NCBI GenBank assembly: GCA_964472875.1
Contig: CAYYMD010000003.1
Coordinates: 1-64,000, forward strand
Length of the DNA stretch: 64,000 nt
DNA from: CAYYMD01 sp964472875
GTDB lineage: Bacteria; Planctomycetota; Phycisphaerae; SM23-33
Direction of reading: 5' to 3'
In this document: one piece after another, positions 52,861 to 61,393 of the stretch
Position numbering within the stretch: the first letter of the stretch is position 1
Layout of the letters: the number at the start of each line of letters is the position of its first letter
Position numbers and translations under genes: made by a program
The notes under the pieces: model-generated
The model's database searches: none
Seen by the model: only the letters and a program-made list of their open reading frames with translations
Told to the model about the DNA's origin: nothing

Positions 52861-53358
52861 ATGGCTTGCATCCGTCGCATTCATAACGACGGCTGCCGCA
52901 CCAGTATAGGATTTTCTCTGCTCGAGACAGTCCTCGTGATTGCGATTATCGCTATTTTGACCGCCGTCGCCGTGCCACGATATGCAGGTGCTTCAAGTCA
53001 TTATCGGGCTGAACTGGCTGCAAGACGCATTTGCAGTGACCTTAACTGGGCCGCCGCCCGCGCCAGGTCAACAGGAGACAAAAGGGTGGTAATTTTTGAC
53101 CAATCCGAAAATTCATACAGTATAGTTACCGAGGATGAACCACAAATAGACGACAATTCTCTGGAGGACCGTGTGGTGAACCTCGGCGACAGGCCATACG
53201 AATCGAGTGTAACCTCGGCCGTGTTCGGCGATGATGGGGGAGTCGTCTTCGATGCCTACGGCCGACCCGACAGTGGTGGAACGGTAAGAGTACAGAACGG
53301 CAGGTTTGCCAAAACCGTTGTATTGAACGGCGTCAGCGGAAAGGCCAAAGTCCAGTGA
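52861..53358 (+). CDS. gspH: minor pseudopilin (GspH-like)
   Basis: 165 residues. The prepilin helix IGFSLLETVLVIAIIAILTAV, cleavage after Gly and Glu at +5, is followed by the GspH-type domain (LAARRICSDLNWAAARARSTGD, FDQSENSYSIV, VVFDAYGRP). AGGAGG lies nine bases before ATG 52861. It is a tip component of the pseudopilus. Last four bases overlap the next gene (GTGA). Confidence 0.87.
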   Translation: MACIRRIHNDGCRTSIGFSLLETVLVIAIIAILTAVAVPRYAGASSHYRAELAARRICSDLNWAAARARSTGDKRVVIFDQSENSYSIVTEDEPQIDDNSLEDRVVNLGDRPYESSVTSAVFGDDGGVVFDAYGRPDSGGTVRVQNGRFAKTVVLNGVSGKAKVQ

Positions 53359-53906
53359 ACTATCGCAGGCGACATATCAAACGACAGTTACCTAATCCGC
53401 GCGGTCGTTGGGCATACACACTGCTGGAGGTTGTGCTCGGCATATTTATTACGACCATCATCGCAGGGGCCGTACTCTCGTCGATGGTGCTGGCGGGGGG
53501 CATTCTCGGCAGGAATCAGGCCCACAGGCAAAGTGTTCGCCGCGGCACGGATGTGGCACAGAGAATCACGGCCGATTTGTTCGTAGCGCAGGATATATCC
53601 ACTTTAACCGACACGCGGATAATAATGACGGTTCCCGACCGCGACGGCGATGGCAACAGCGAGGAAATCCGCTATTGGTGGTCCGGAGTGGCGGGCGAGC
53701 CGCTGATGTATAAATACAACGATTCCGAAGGGGTGGAACTGGTCGATCATGTTCATGATTTTAACCTGAGTTACCTGTTAAGGGATGCCTATCCTGGCCA
53801 GCCGCAGGATGATTCGGACGGCGATGACGGTGATAGCGATAGCGATGACGATGAGGATGGGCATCCGGGTCGAGGCAGAGGAAGAGGTCGTGGCAGGGGG
53901 CGCTAA
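53355..53906 (+). CDS. GspJ/I-like minor pseudopilin with acidic and RG-repeat tail
   Basis: 183 residues. It has a prepilin-like helix WAYTLLEVVLGIFITTIIAG with Glu at +5, but the residue before the expected cut is Ala (WA|YTLLE) rather than Gly. The domain includes QRITADLFVAQDI and IRYWWSGV, as in GspJ/PilW-type proteins. The end is a run of Asp/Ser (DSDGDDGDSDSDDDEDG) followed by (GR)n. The repeats are also visible in the DNA (GGCAGAGGAAGAGGTCGTGG) and are atypical for pseudopilins. It starts at a GTG overlapping gspH. Confidence 0.72.
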   Translation: MNYRRRHIKRQLPNPRGRWAYTLLEVVLGIFITTIIAGAVLSSMVLAGGILGRNQAHRQSVRRGTDVAQRITADLFVAQDISTLTDTRIIMTVPDRDGDGNSEEIRYWWSGVAGEPLMYKYNDSEGVELVDHVHDFNLSYLLRDAYPGQPQDDSDGDDGDSDSDDDEDGHPGRGRGRGRGRGR

Positions 53907-53930
53907 CGGCACTGACTGTTCGATTTAGAA

Positions 53931-54587
53931 ATGAAAATAAACAATAAATTATACATATTCCCCCGCAGATTAAGCGGTATGACGCTTGTCGAATCCGTCA
54001 TTGCTGTACTTATTGTCTCTGTCGTACTGGTCATGGCGCTGGCGTCGTTCGGGTCCGTGGCCCGCGGCCGGCGTGTGGCCTCGGATTCTGATGTGTCAAC
54101 AACGCTGGGCAGGGGATTAATAAGCGAGGTCTTGCAGTGTGCCTACACTGAACCGGTCGAAGCGGAACGTTTCGGGCCGGAGATATCCGAGCGCGGCGAC
54201 GACAGAGAAAACTTCGATGACGTTGATGATTATGACCAGTGGTCGGCCTCGCCACCGCAGGACAAGGATGGTTCGGTCATGTCGCACCTGGACGGATGGC
54301 GGCGCAGCGTATCGGTGGTCAATGTCCGGCCGGATAATCTGGAAGAAACCGGTACGGATACAGGCCTTAAACTGATAACCGTAACTGTAACTTCACCCCG
54401 CAGCGCACAGAGTTCCTTCACAGCACTTCGCAGCAGCAGCGGCGTCTGCGACAGGGGAGAATCAGAGGATACGTATGTTGGGTGGGTCGGCGTAGAAATA
54501 CAGCTCGGTGCAGATGATAAGACTCGGGTTACTTGCGGCACTAACATCCTTAACGACATATCGGCCGGAGGCCTAGGCGATGAGTAA
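53931..54587 (+). CDS. GspI/PilV-like minor pseudopilin
   Basis: 218 residues. The leader SGMTLVESVIAVLIVSVVLVM fits a prepilin (Gly before the cut, Glu at +5). The soluble part has an acidic stretch (GDDRENFDDVDDYD) and a beta-rich domain with VSVVNVRPDNLEETGTDTGL and LKLITVTVTSP. It is 24 bases after the preceding pseudopilin and overlaps the next gene by 8 bases. Confidence 0.75.
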   Translation: MKINNKLYIFPRRLSGMTLVESVIAVLIVSVVLVMALASFGSVARGRRVASDSDVSTTLGRGLISEVLQCAYTEPVEAERFGPEISERGDDRENFDDVDDYDQWSASPPQDKDGSVMSHLDGWRRSVSVVNVRPDNLEETGTDTGLKLITVTVTSPRSAQSSFTALRSSSGVCDRGESEDTYVGWVGVEIQLGADDKTRVTCGTNILNDISAGGLGDE

Positions 54588-55833
54588 ATCCAATGTGATT
54601 TTGACTGACAGGCGGGGATGCCGCGGCAGGCGCGGGTCGGTTTATATTTTGGCGCTTGGCCTGGCTGTAGTGCTTACAGTAATAGGGCTGGGCGTGATAG
54701 CGGCCGAGCGTATATCGGCCAGGACGACTGCGCAGGCGGCGGATACGATGCGGGCGGAAATGTTGGCGTTTTCCGGTGCGGAACATGCCCTGAGGCAGAT
54801 TAAAGAGAATCCCGACTGGCGCGAGGACTACGACGGCCGAAACTTCCAGCACACGATAAATGAAGGAACGTTCACCTGGTCGGTGGCCGACAGTGACGAC
54901 GGTGACCTCGGCGACAGTCCTACAGATCCGGCAATTATCACGGCCACGGGCGGATACGGACAAGCTCGATACACTGTAGCCCTTAGGGTGGTGGTACGCG
55001 GCCAAGCGATGAGCGTGCTTGGGAACAGTGTTGTATCGGGGCAGGAAACGTTTATAAGACCGTTTAAAAATCTGACTCTCGAAGGCGCGAAACTGAAGTC
55101 AAATGAGCGGGTTAAGAATCACGGAACAATCAATGGCGACGTGGTTGCGCCCGAGATTATGGGCAGGGGGAACCACGACGGCGAATTCACGGCCGACGAC
55201 CGGGATGTCGAAATACCATCGGCTCAGGAAATATACGGCCATTACAGCGACAGCGCAACGCAAGTGCCTTATACGGGGATAATTTACGGCAAATATTTTG
55301 GTCCGGACAACAATCCCTGGGGCAACGCCAACACTGATGGTGTGTATTACATAGATACACACGGGCGCGACCTGCTGATATCCAACACATGCATACACGG
55401 CACCCTTATTGTCAACGCACGCGGTGGCAAGGTGATGCTATTCAATAACACATACATGCGTAATTACCGCGATGACCACCCAACACTGCTGGTCAACGGC
55501 GAGCTCAGGGCTGGTCTGTACGGAGACGAATTTACCTTCAACGAATGGCGATTTTTAGATAATCTGAGACGGCTGCTGGGTGGACGGTGGGATGATTTCG
55601 AAAGAATGCAGGATCGACTGCCCAATCGCCTGGACGGGCTTATTCACGTAACTGGCGATTGTGAGTTGCGAGGAACAACTACGGTAAAGGGCTCATTAAT
55701 CTGCGGCGAGGATCTGACGATTCACGGCGATAACAAGGTCATCTACGATGATTCGCTCTATGAGAACCCGCCGCTGGGCTATAGCACCGGCGGGAAGGTC
55801 GTCCCCGATACCTGCAAGCGCGTCGTCGAGTAG
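54580..55833 (+). CDS. GspK/PilX-like protein with bactofilin-like beta-helix
   Basis: 417 residues. The N-terminus GSVYILALGLAVVLTVIGLG is a prepilin-type helix without Glu at +5, as in GspK/PilX. The remainder lacks the GspK helical domain. It is instead a beta-rich region with repeated short strands (KNHGTINGDVV, HGTLIVNARGGKVML, LIHVTGDCELRG, TTTVKGSLICGEDLTIHG), resembling a bactofilin-like or polymer-forming right-handed beta-helix. It ends the secretion operon. It may cap the pseudopilus or carry a tip adhesin-like module. Confidence 0.72.
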   Translation: MSKSNVILTDRRGCRGRRGSVYILALGLAVVLTVIGLGVIAAERISARTTAQAADTMRAEMLAFSGAEHALRQIKENPDWREDYDGRNFQHTINEGTFTWSVADSDDGDLGDSPTDPAIITATGGYGQARYTVALRVVVRGQAMSVLGNSVVSGQETFIRPFKNLTLEGAKLKSNERVKNHGTINGDVVAPEIMGRGNHDGEFTADDRDVEIPSAQEIYGHYSDSATQVPYTGIIYGKYFGPDNNPWGNANTDGVYYIDTHGRDLLISNTCIHGTLIVNARGGKVMLFNNTYMRNYRDDHPTLLVNGELRAGLYGDEFTFNEWRFLDNLRRLLGGRWDDFERMQDRLPNRLDGLIHVTGDCELRGTTTVKGSLICGEDLTIHGDNKVIYDDSLYENPPLGYSTGGKVVPDTCKRVVE

Positions 55834-55900
55834 ATATTGAACCGGGTTTATCGAGCGGCCGCTACGGACAGCCCATTGTACTGTTTAGTTGTATTTCGGT

Positions 55901-56041
55901 TTAAGCTCGTCTGCGCCTTCTATGAAATAATACGCCTATGCCGCCCAGGCCTATCAGCACCAGCGTAGCCGGTTCGGGTATTGTATCCGGGGCGAGAATG
56001 TGATTATCCTGCGAGCCGTCAGCGGCCGGATAGGTATTCAT
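55901..56041 (-). pseudogene. orphan PEP-CTERM tail
   Basis: A 46-codon fragment encodes IPEPATLVLIGLGGIGVLF followed by HRRRRRA and a stop, a complete PEP-CTERM sorting tail without the passenger or signal peptide. Upstream in the same frame the sequence runs straight into the tRNA-Lys gene (56053-56125), so an ordinary N-terminus is impossible. This looks like the 3' remnant of a surface-protein gene cut off at the tRNA. ATG 56041 is the only candidate start. The tail differs in detail from the one at 361-435, so it is not a recent copy. Confidence 0.6.
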
Positions 56042-56052
56042 ATCCGGCTGAA

Positions 56053-56125
<73 letters not shown>

Positions 56126-56266
56126 AGATTTCGCAGGTTCGATAATGTAGTAAAAAATGTACCCCCGGGTCAAGTGCGGATGATTATTTAGTTAGTGCGA
56201 AGGACATTATTGCCGCAAGAGCACATTTGCAGAATAAAATGTATTCTTACTGAGCACAGCGTCCCT

Positions 56267-56767
56267 TCACTTGCCGAGGAAGTGTTTTTCCTTTGGCACA
56301 TGGTTCTCGACCCACGCCACGAGTTCGCGGAAATTACGGAGTTTCCAGGAATCGAGCTTTAGTTTACGGCCGTCGTAATGAAGATAAAGAATGCCCTTGG
56401 CCTTTAGTTGCGATGCGTCGAGCTGTTCAATCCGGCCCCACTCAATCTTCTGCTTTCCTTCATAGCCGATGCCTTCTTCATCTGCCACGAGTCGCTTTCG
56501 CAAAAAGGCGATGCCCCATATGAACGGCACCAGCCCCATCGCCGTGAACACAAACGCCCCGAAATGATTCAGCGCCCAGTTGCACCAGGCGCTGAGGTCT
56601 TCGTCCAACGGCTTATACGGGTATTTGTCTAAAATATAAGCATCGACGAAGCAGTATATCCCAAAGCCAATAAGCATGGCCGCCAGTATAAACAGTCTAA
56701 CGGCCGGGTCTTTGGACGGTTGACACTTTACCTGATTGCCTGTCGGTTGTTCATCTGTCTGATTCAT
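56267..56767 (-). CDS. two-helix membrane protein with PH-like domain
   Basis: 166 residues. Two membrane helices (about 26-46, LFILAAMLIGFGIYCFVDAY, and 69-88, FGAFVFTAMGLVPFIWGIAF) are followed by a basic cytoplasmic domain (ADEEGIGYEGKQKIEWGRIEQLDA) that resembles bacterial PH-like domains (DUF304/YdbT-like). Function unknown. Transcribed away from recA. Confidence 0.65.
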   Translation of the reverse strand: MNQTDEQPTGNQVKCQPSKDPAVRLFILAAMLIGFGIYCFVDAYILDKYPYKPLDEDLSAWCNWALNHFGAFVFTAMGLVPFIWGIAFLRKRLVADEEGIGYEGKQKIEWGRIEQLDASQLKAKGILYLHYDGRKLKLDSWKLRNFRELVAWVENHVPKEKHFLGK

Positions 56768-56990
56768 TTACCGGCTCCATATTGATTTGTTTCATTTTAT
56801 AATATTACACGCAAATTCTGAAATCGGGCAAGTTAAAATCATTTCTTCACAGAAAATCTCGACGATTACGCGAAAGCAGCAGGTCTGATGAAAGGTTCGA
56901 CTTGCCAACCGCCGTGAAATTGATGTAACTTGTAGACTCGTGATATCCCGCCGCGGGGGCGGGAGTGAAATATATGAAGGAGACGGCGAC

Positions 56991-58049
56991 ATGGCCAAAA
57001 GCACCAAGAACCGGCAGCAGACATCGTCCGGTTCATCCGGAAAGAACAAGGAAGAAGCCCTGGATGCTGCGCTGAAGCAGATAGAAAAGAGTTACGGCGT
57101 GGGCAGCATAATGCGCCTGGCGGATAACCGCCTGGCCTCGGTGGGGGGCATACCCACCGGTTCGATGAGTCTTGACATTGCTCTTGGCGGACACGGCGTG
57201 CCGCGGGGCAGGGTTGTGGAGATGTTCGGGCCGGAGGGCTCCGGCAAGACTACGCTGGCCCTTCACGTAGTCGCAAACGCCCAGAAGAACGGCGGCGTGG
57301 CGGCCTTCATCGACGCAGAGCATGCACTGGACCCCACCTGGGCGCGGCGGCTGGGCGTGGACCTGGAACAATTGCTGATTTCCCAGCCGGACACCGGCGA
57401 ACAGGCGCTGGAGATTTGCGAAATGCTGGTTCGCTCCGGCGCAGTTGACGTTATCGTGGTGGATTCCGTGGCGGCGCTTATTCCCCGCGCCGAGATCGAA
57501 GGCGAGATGGGCGACCAGCACGTCGGCCTTCAGGCCCGATTAATGAGCCAGGCGATGCGCAAACTATCCGGGGTTATCAGTAAATCAGGCACGTGCGTAA
57601 TTTTTATCAACCAGATACGCATGAAAATCGGCGTGATGTTCGGCAATCCCGAGACCACGCCGGGCGGAAGGGCGCTTAAATTTTATTCTTCGGTGCGAAT
57701 CGACGTCCGCCGGCTGGGGATGATAAAGGAAGGCGACCAGGCGGTCGGCAACCGCATCCGTGCCAGGGTGGTGAAAAATAAGATAGCGCCGCCATTCAAG
57801 ACAGGCGAATTCGACCTCATGTTTGATTCGGGCATATCCGCCGTGGGCGATGTGCTCGACCTCGCCGTTAAACACGATATAGTTGAAAAGTCGGGCGCGT
57901 GGCTCAGTTATGGCGATGACCGGCTCGGCCAGGGCAGGTCGAATGCGATATCGTATCTGAAAGAGAATCCTGACGTGCTGGATGAAATTCGCCGAGCTGT
58001 GCTCGAAAAGGCGCTTCCCGAAGCGGTACAGGAACAGGCCGAGGAATAA
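56991..58049 (+). CDS. recA: recombinase RecA
   Basis: 352 residues. Walker A GPEGSGKTT near 69, the Walker B strand VDVIVVDSVAALIPR, loop-2 region IRMKIGVMFGNPETTPGG and the acidic, Glu-rich C-terminus are all present. It is standard in length. GAAGGAGA lies before the chosen ATG; an upstream in-frame ATG at 56940 would add residues not found in the family. No SOS-box-like palindrome was recognised in the 220-base upstream region, though the LexA motif of this lineage is not known to me. Confidence 0.98.
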   Translation: MAKSTKNRQQTSSGSSGKNKEEALDAALKQIEKSYGVGSIMRLADNRLASVGGIPTGSMSLDIALGGHGVPRGRVVEMFGPEGSGKTTLALHVVANAQKNGGVAAFIDAEHALDPTWARRLGVDLEQLLISQPDTGEQALEICEMLVRSGAVDVIVVDSVAALIPRAEIEGEMGDQHVGLQARLMSQAMRKLSGVISKSGTCVIFINQIRMKIGVMFGNPETTPGGRALKFYSSVRIDVRRLGMIKEGDQAVGNRIRARVVKNKIAPPFKTGEFDLMFDSGISAVGDVLDLAVKHDIVEKSGAWLSYGDDRLGQGRSNAISYLKENPDVLDEIRRAVLEKALPEAVQEQAEE

Positions 58050-58124
58050 TCGATATCATTACACGCAGCGACGAATTACGCCTGCGCGAATGAGTATGTT
58101 ACGCCAAATACGACGGATGCGGAT

Positions 58125-59405
58125 ATGGACCTTGTAGTCGAGAAATCCGAACGGCTTACCGGCTCAGTGGAGATACCGCCCAACAAGAGTCATTCGTTCC
58201 GCGCGCTGATAATGGCAGCCCTGGCCGACGGCAAAAGCAGCATAAACTCACCTGCGGTCTCCAGCGACTGGATGCGCGGCACCGAGGCGCTCGAGATGCT
58301 GGGTGCGACTGTGGAGCCCAAAGCATCCAATGTGTGGGAAGTAACGGGCGCCGGTAACAGGTTCACCACTCCGGACGACGTAATAGACTGCGGCAACAGC
58401 GGTATTATTCTGCGGTTCTTCACCGCTCTTGGCGCGTGCTGCGAAGGTTACTCAGTTTTAAGCGGCGACCATTCTATACGACACATTCGCATATGCACGC
58501 CGGTCATTCAGGCCGTTAATGATCTTGGCGCCTGGGGAGTATGCACAAAGGGCGACGGGCATGCTCCCGTTGTGGTTCGTGGGCCGCTAAAGGGTGGCCA
58601 GACGCAGATAGACGGTCGGGATTCTCAGCCGGTCTCGGCACTTCTTATTGCCTGCACACAGGCCGATGCGCCTACCGAACTGAAGGTAGACAATCCTGGC
58701 GAGAAACCATGGATCGGCGTGACCATGCACTGGCTGAACCGCGTGGGGGCCGAGTGCGTCAACGAGGATTACAACAGGTATCTAATTCGCGGCCGGCAGA
58801 AGTGGGAGGGTTTCCAGACCGATATTCCCCTCGACTGGTCGGCGGCGATGTATCCCATAGTGGCCGCACTAATAACACCTGACAGCGAGGTTCGCTTGCC
58901 GGGAATGGATTTCGAAGACAGCCAGGGCGACAAGGCCGTGGTGAACGTGCTTCGAAGCATGGGTGCGGACATCGAAATTTCCAGCGATATGGTAATTGCA
59001 CGTACGAGCAACCTGACCGGCCGCGAGATAGACTGCAACGATTTTATCGACCAGTTCATGCTTCTTGCGGTTGTGGGGGCATGCGCGGAAGGTCAGACGG
59101 TGCTTAAAAACGCCGAAATCGCCCGCCACAAGGAATGCGACAGGATTACTGAAACCTGCCGGGCCCTTGAAACCATGGGCGCCGATATCCAGGAGCGGCC
59201 GGATGGATTGGTCATAGGTCACAGTCATCTCAAAGGCGCCAGAATTGACAGCCGGGCTGACCACCGTATGGTGATGACCTTCGCGGTGGCCGGCATGGCG
59301 GCTGAGGGGCAAACACTTATTTCAGATATAGAGTGTGTCAAAAAAACCTTCCCGGATTTCGTCGCGCAGATGCGAACCCTCGGCTGCGAAATGCAGAGCA
59401 GGTAG
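58125..59405 (+). CDS. aroA: divergent 3-phosphoshikimate 1-carboxyvinyltransferase
   Basis: 426 residues with the two-domain EPSP synthase fold. Conserved are PNKSHSFRAL (Lys-Ser-Arg of the shikimate-phosphate site), GNSG..LR, DSQPVSALLIA, NDFIDQFMLLAV, RHKECDRI, DHRMVMTFAVAG and KTFPDF. Deviations: the RPM/RPI block of the family is GDHSIRHIRI here, so the catalytic Arg is shifted or lost, and GNSGT reads GNSGI. It catalyses the sixth step of the shikimate pathway. It starts 75 bases after recA; convergent with truB on the other side. Confidence 0.85.
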   Translation: MDLVVEKSERLTGSVEIPPNKSHSFRALIMAALADGKSSINSPAVSSDWMRGTEALEMLGATVEPKASNVWEVTGAGNRFTTPDDVIDCGNSGIILRFFTALGACCEGYSVLSGDHSIRHIRICTPVIQAVNDLGAWGVCTKGDGHAPVVVRGPLKGGQTQIDGRDSQPVSALLIACTQADAPTELKVDNPGEKPWIGVTMHWLNRVGAECVNEDYNRYLIRGRQKWEGFQTDIPLDWSAAMYPIVAALITPDSEVRLPGMDFEDSQGDKAVVNVLRSMGADIEISSDMVIARTSNLTGREIDCNDFIDQFMLLAVVGACAEGQTVLKNAEIARHKECDRITETCRALETMGADIQERPDGLVIGHSHLKGARIDSRADHRMVMTFAVAGMAAEGQTLISDIECVKKTFPDFVAQMRTLGCEMQSR

Positions 59406-59477
59406 TATCTAATATTTGTGGCTCAAAAAGGCATATTTGTCGTGGTATAAAAATTAGCCGAAGCGCCAATGTGAAAC

Positions 59478-60359
59478 TTATCTTGAGAATACCTTAGTGG
59501 GTAGTATTGTTTTATTGGATAAGTCATATCTGCCTAAAGCAGTCAGATTGCCCTGGTGATTTAATATGGCCAATTCGGGTTTGGCTTCGTGCGGCTTATT
59601 GTATTGTGGAATGTCGGCCTGAACGGATTGGCCGTTGGCGAGTTTGGTAAATTGGTTATCATCGAGTGTGATTTTCGCAAGCGATTCGACAGCGGCCAGG
59701 GGGGAGATTATATCGCGCGAGGGATTGAGTTTGTCGAGCGAAACGGTGCGGTCGAGCGTGAAATCGCCCACAGCCGTGCGGGTTAAGCCGCAGCAGTATC
59801 CGCCTATCCCCAGTGCCCGCCCGATATCGCGCGCCAGCGAGCGGATGTATGTTCCCGCTCCGCAGTAGATATCAATCACGAGTTCCGGCCAATCGTAACT
59901 CAGCAGTTTAATATCATGAATTTCTACCGTCCTTGCGGGCAGGTCCGGCGGTTTGCCGATCCGGGCGAGTTGGTAGGCGCGTCGGCCGCGGTAATGGACG
60001 GCCGAGTGGGCCGGGGGAACCTGAGAAATCGGCCCCGTGAATTGTCGCAACGTCTGTGTGATTTGTTCTTCATCCGGTGGTGATGCTGCCGGATGTGACG
60101 TAATTTGACCTTCGGGGTCGTCGGTAGTGCTGACGGCGCCGAGCGTGATTTTCGCCCGGTATCGCTTCGGGGCGTTGCGAACATATTCGGCCAGGCGCGT
60201 GGCCGGACCGACACACAAAACCAGCACGCCGGTTGCAAACGGGTCGAGCGTGCCGGCATGGCCGACCTTAATGCCGCGGTCCAACAGGCGGCGGACGTGC
60301 GCGACCACGGCGTGGCTGGTTATCCCGGCCGGTTTGTTGATATTAAACAGTCCAAACAC
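59478..60359 (-). CDS. truB: tRNA pseudouridine(55) synthase
   Basis: 293 residues. The catalytic Asp is D39 in GHAGTLDPFATGVL; other motifs are NINKPAG, RRAYQLARIG, VDIYCGAGTYIRSLARDIG and the C-terminal PUA-like segment. It makes pseudouridine in the T loop of nearly all tRNAs. It is convergent with aroA; 71 bases without a terminator-like stem separate them. It is divergent from the PTPS-like gene. Confidence 0.96.
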   Translation of the reverse strand: MFGLFNINKPAGITSHAVVAHVRRLLDRGIKVGHAGTLDPFATGVLVLCVGPATRLAEYVRNAPKRYRAKITLGAVSTTDDPEGQITSHPAASPPDEEQITQTLRQFTGPISQVPPAHSAVHYRGRRAYQLARIGKPPDLPARTVEIHDIKLLSYDWPELVIDIYCGAGTYIRSLARDIGRALGIGGYCCGLTRTAVGDFTLDRTVSLDKLNPSRDIISPLAAVESLAKITLDDNQFTKLANGQSVQADIPQYNKPHEAKPELAILNHQGNLTALGRYDLSNKTILPTKVFSR

Positions 60360-60464
60360 GATTTAAACGATATCCGTTTATCCGCTGATATAGCAATAAT
60401 ATTGCGCTCGGGCGAGCCGCCGTCTTTTGCAAGTGTCGCCCGCGAACGTATAATATAAATAGAA

Positions 60465-60869
60465 ATGGCTACTTATGAAGTCAGCGTGGAAGGGTCGTTC
60501 AAAGGCGCGCACGCGGTCCGCAAGCCGGACGCCGCGGATGATGAGTTCGAACAGTTGCACGAGCATCGCTGGCGAGTGGTAGCCACGTTCCGCTCTGCCA
60601 ACCCGGACAGCAGGACCGGAATGGTGATTGATTTTCTGCAGGTCCGCCGGGCTATGCAGAATGTGCTGGACCGTATTGACGGTGCGAATCTCAATGAAAT
60701 GGATTATTTCGCCGGCACCGGCGCCACGGCGGAACTGGTGGCAAGATACCTGGCCGAGCAAATCTCGGCCCGGCTTGACGGAGAATCGCTTTATCGGATA
60801 GTAGTGACCGAGGCGCCGGGATGTTCGGCCGCCTATTATCCCGGAACGGAGGGCCTTGACGCGGATTAG
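60465..60869 (+). CDS. PTPS/QueD-like protein lacking catalytic Cys and His
   Basis: 134 residues with the T-fold of 6-pyruvoyl-tetrahydropterin synthase/QueD. The zinc His triad is present (H16 in FKGAHAV, H32 and H34 in LHEHRW), as are MVIDFLQVR and the substrate Glu in VVTEAPGC. The catalytic Cys usually found four residues before HGH is absent (EFEQLHEH), and the LDHxxLN His motif reads LDRIDGANLN. It may therefore be a non-catalytic or altered-specificity member. No other queuosine gene is nearby. It stands 32 bases before mcsA. Confidence 0.75.
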   Translation: MATYEVSVEGSFKGAHAVRKPDAADDEFEQLHEHRWRVVATFRSANPDSRTGMVIDFLQVRRAMQNVLDRIDGANLNEMDYFAGTGATAELVARYLAEQISARLDGESLYRIVVTEAPGCSAAYYPGTEGLDAD

Positions 60870-60904
60870 TCCCGCGTCTACGATAAAATCCGTGGAGCAT
60901 TGTG

Positions 60905-61393
60905 ATGAATTTTAAATGCGACAAATGCGGCAAACCCGCAACCGTGCACCTTACCGAGATTGTCAACGGTGAGAAAATAGAAAAGCATCTGTGTGAACAA
61001 TGCGCCGGAACCGAAGGTGTAACGATAAAGGCCAACGTGCCTATCAGCCAGTTGCTGGAGGATTTCATTCTTCAGTCGTCGCCCCAGGATGAATATTCCG
61101 AACTCCACTGCGATGTCTGCGGTATGACTTTCGCCCAGTTCCGCGAGGAAGGCCTTCTTGGTTGTCCGCACGATTACGAAGTTTTCGAGAAGGGCCTGGA
61201 GACGCTGCTGAAGCGCGCGCAGCAGGGGGCCATCCAGCACGTGGGAAAGGTTCCCAAACACGCCGGTGACGATAAAAAGAAACACGTGGCCATGCTTCGG
61301 CTTCGAGGGCAACTAAAGGACGCCGTGGCCGATGAGGATTACGAGGCGGCCGCCAAAATTCGCGACCAGATACGGGATCTTGAGACAGCATGA
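60905..61393 (+). CDS. mcsA: McsA-like zinc protein with UVR domain
   Basis: 162 residues. Two zinc-binding CxxC pairs start the protein (CDKCG, then CEQC) and a second zinc site contains CDVCG and GCPHDYEVF, in which the last Cys of the Firmicute pattern is replaced. The C-terminus is a UvrB/UvrC-type motif (LRGQLKDAVADEDYEAAAKIRDQI). McsA activates the McsB arginine kinase. ATG 60905 is preferred, with GGAG seven bases upstream; a GTG one codon earlier is possible. It overlaps mcsB by 4 bases (ATGA). Confidence 0.88.
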   Translation: MNFKCDKCGKPATVHLTEIVNGEKIEKHLCEQCAGTEGVTIKANVPISQLLEDFILQSSPQDEYSELHCDVCGMTFAQFREEGLLGCPHDYEVFEKGLETLLKRAQQGAIQHVGKVPKHAGDDKKKHVAMLRLRGQLKDAVADEDYEAAAKIRDQIRDLETA

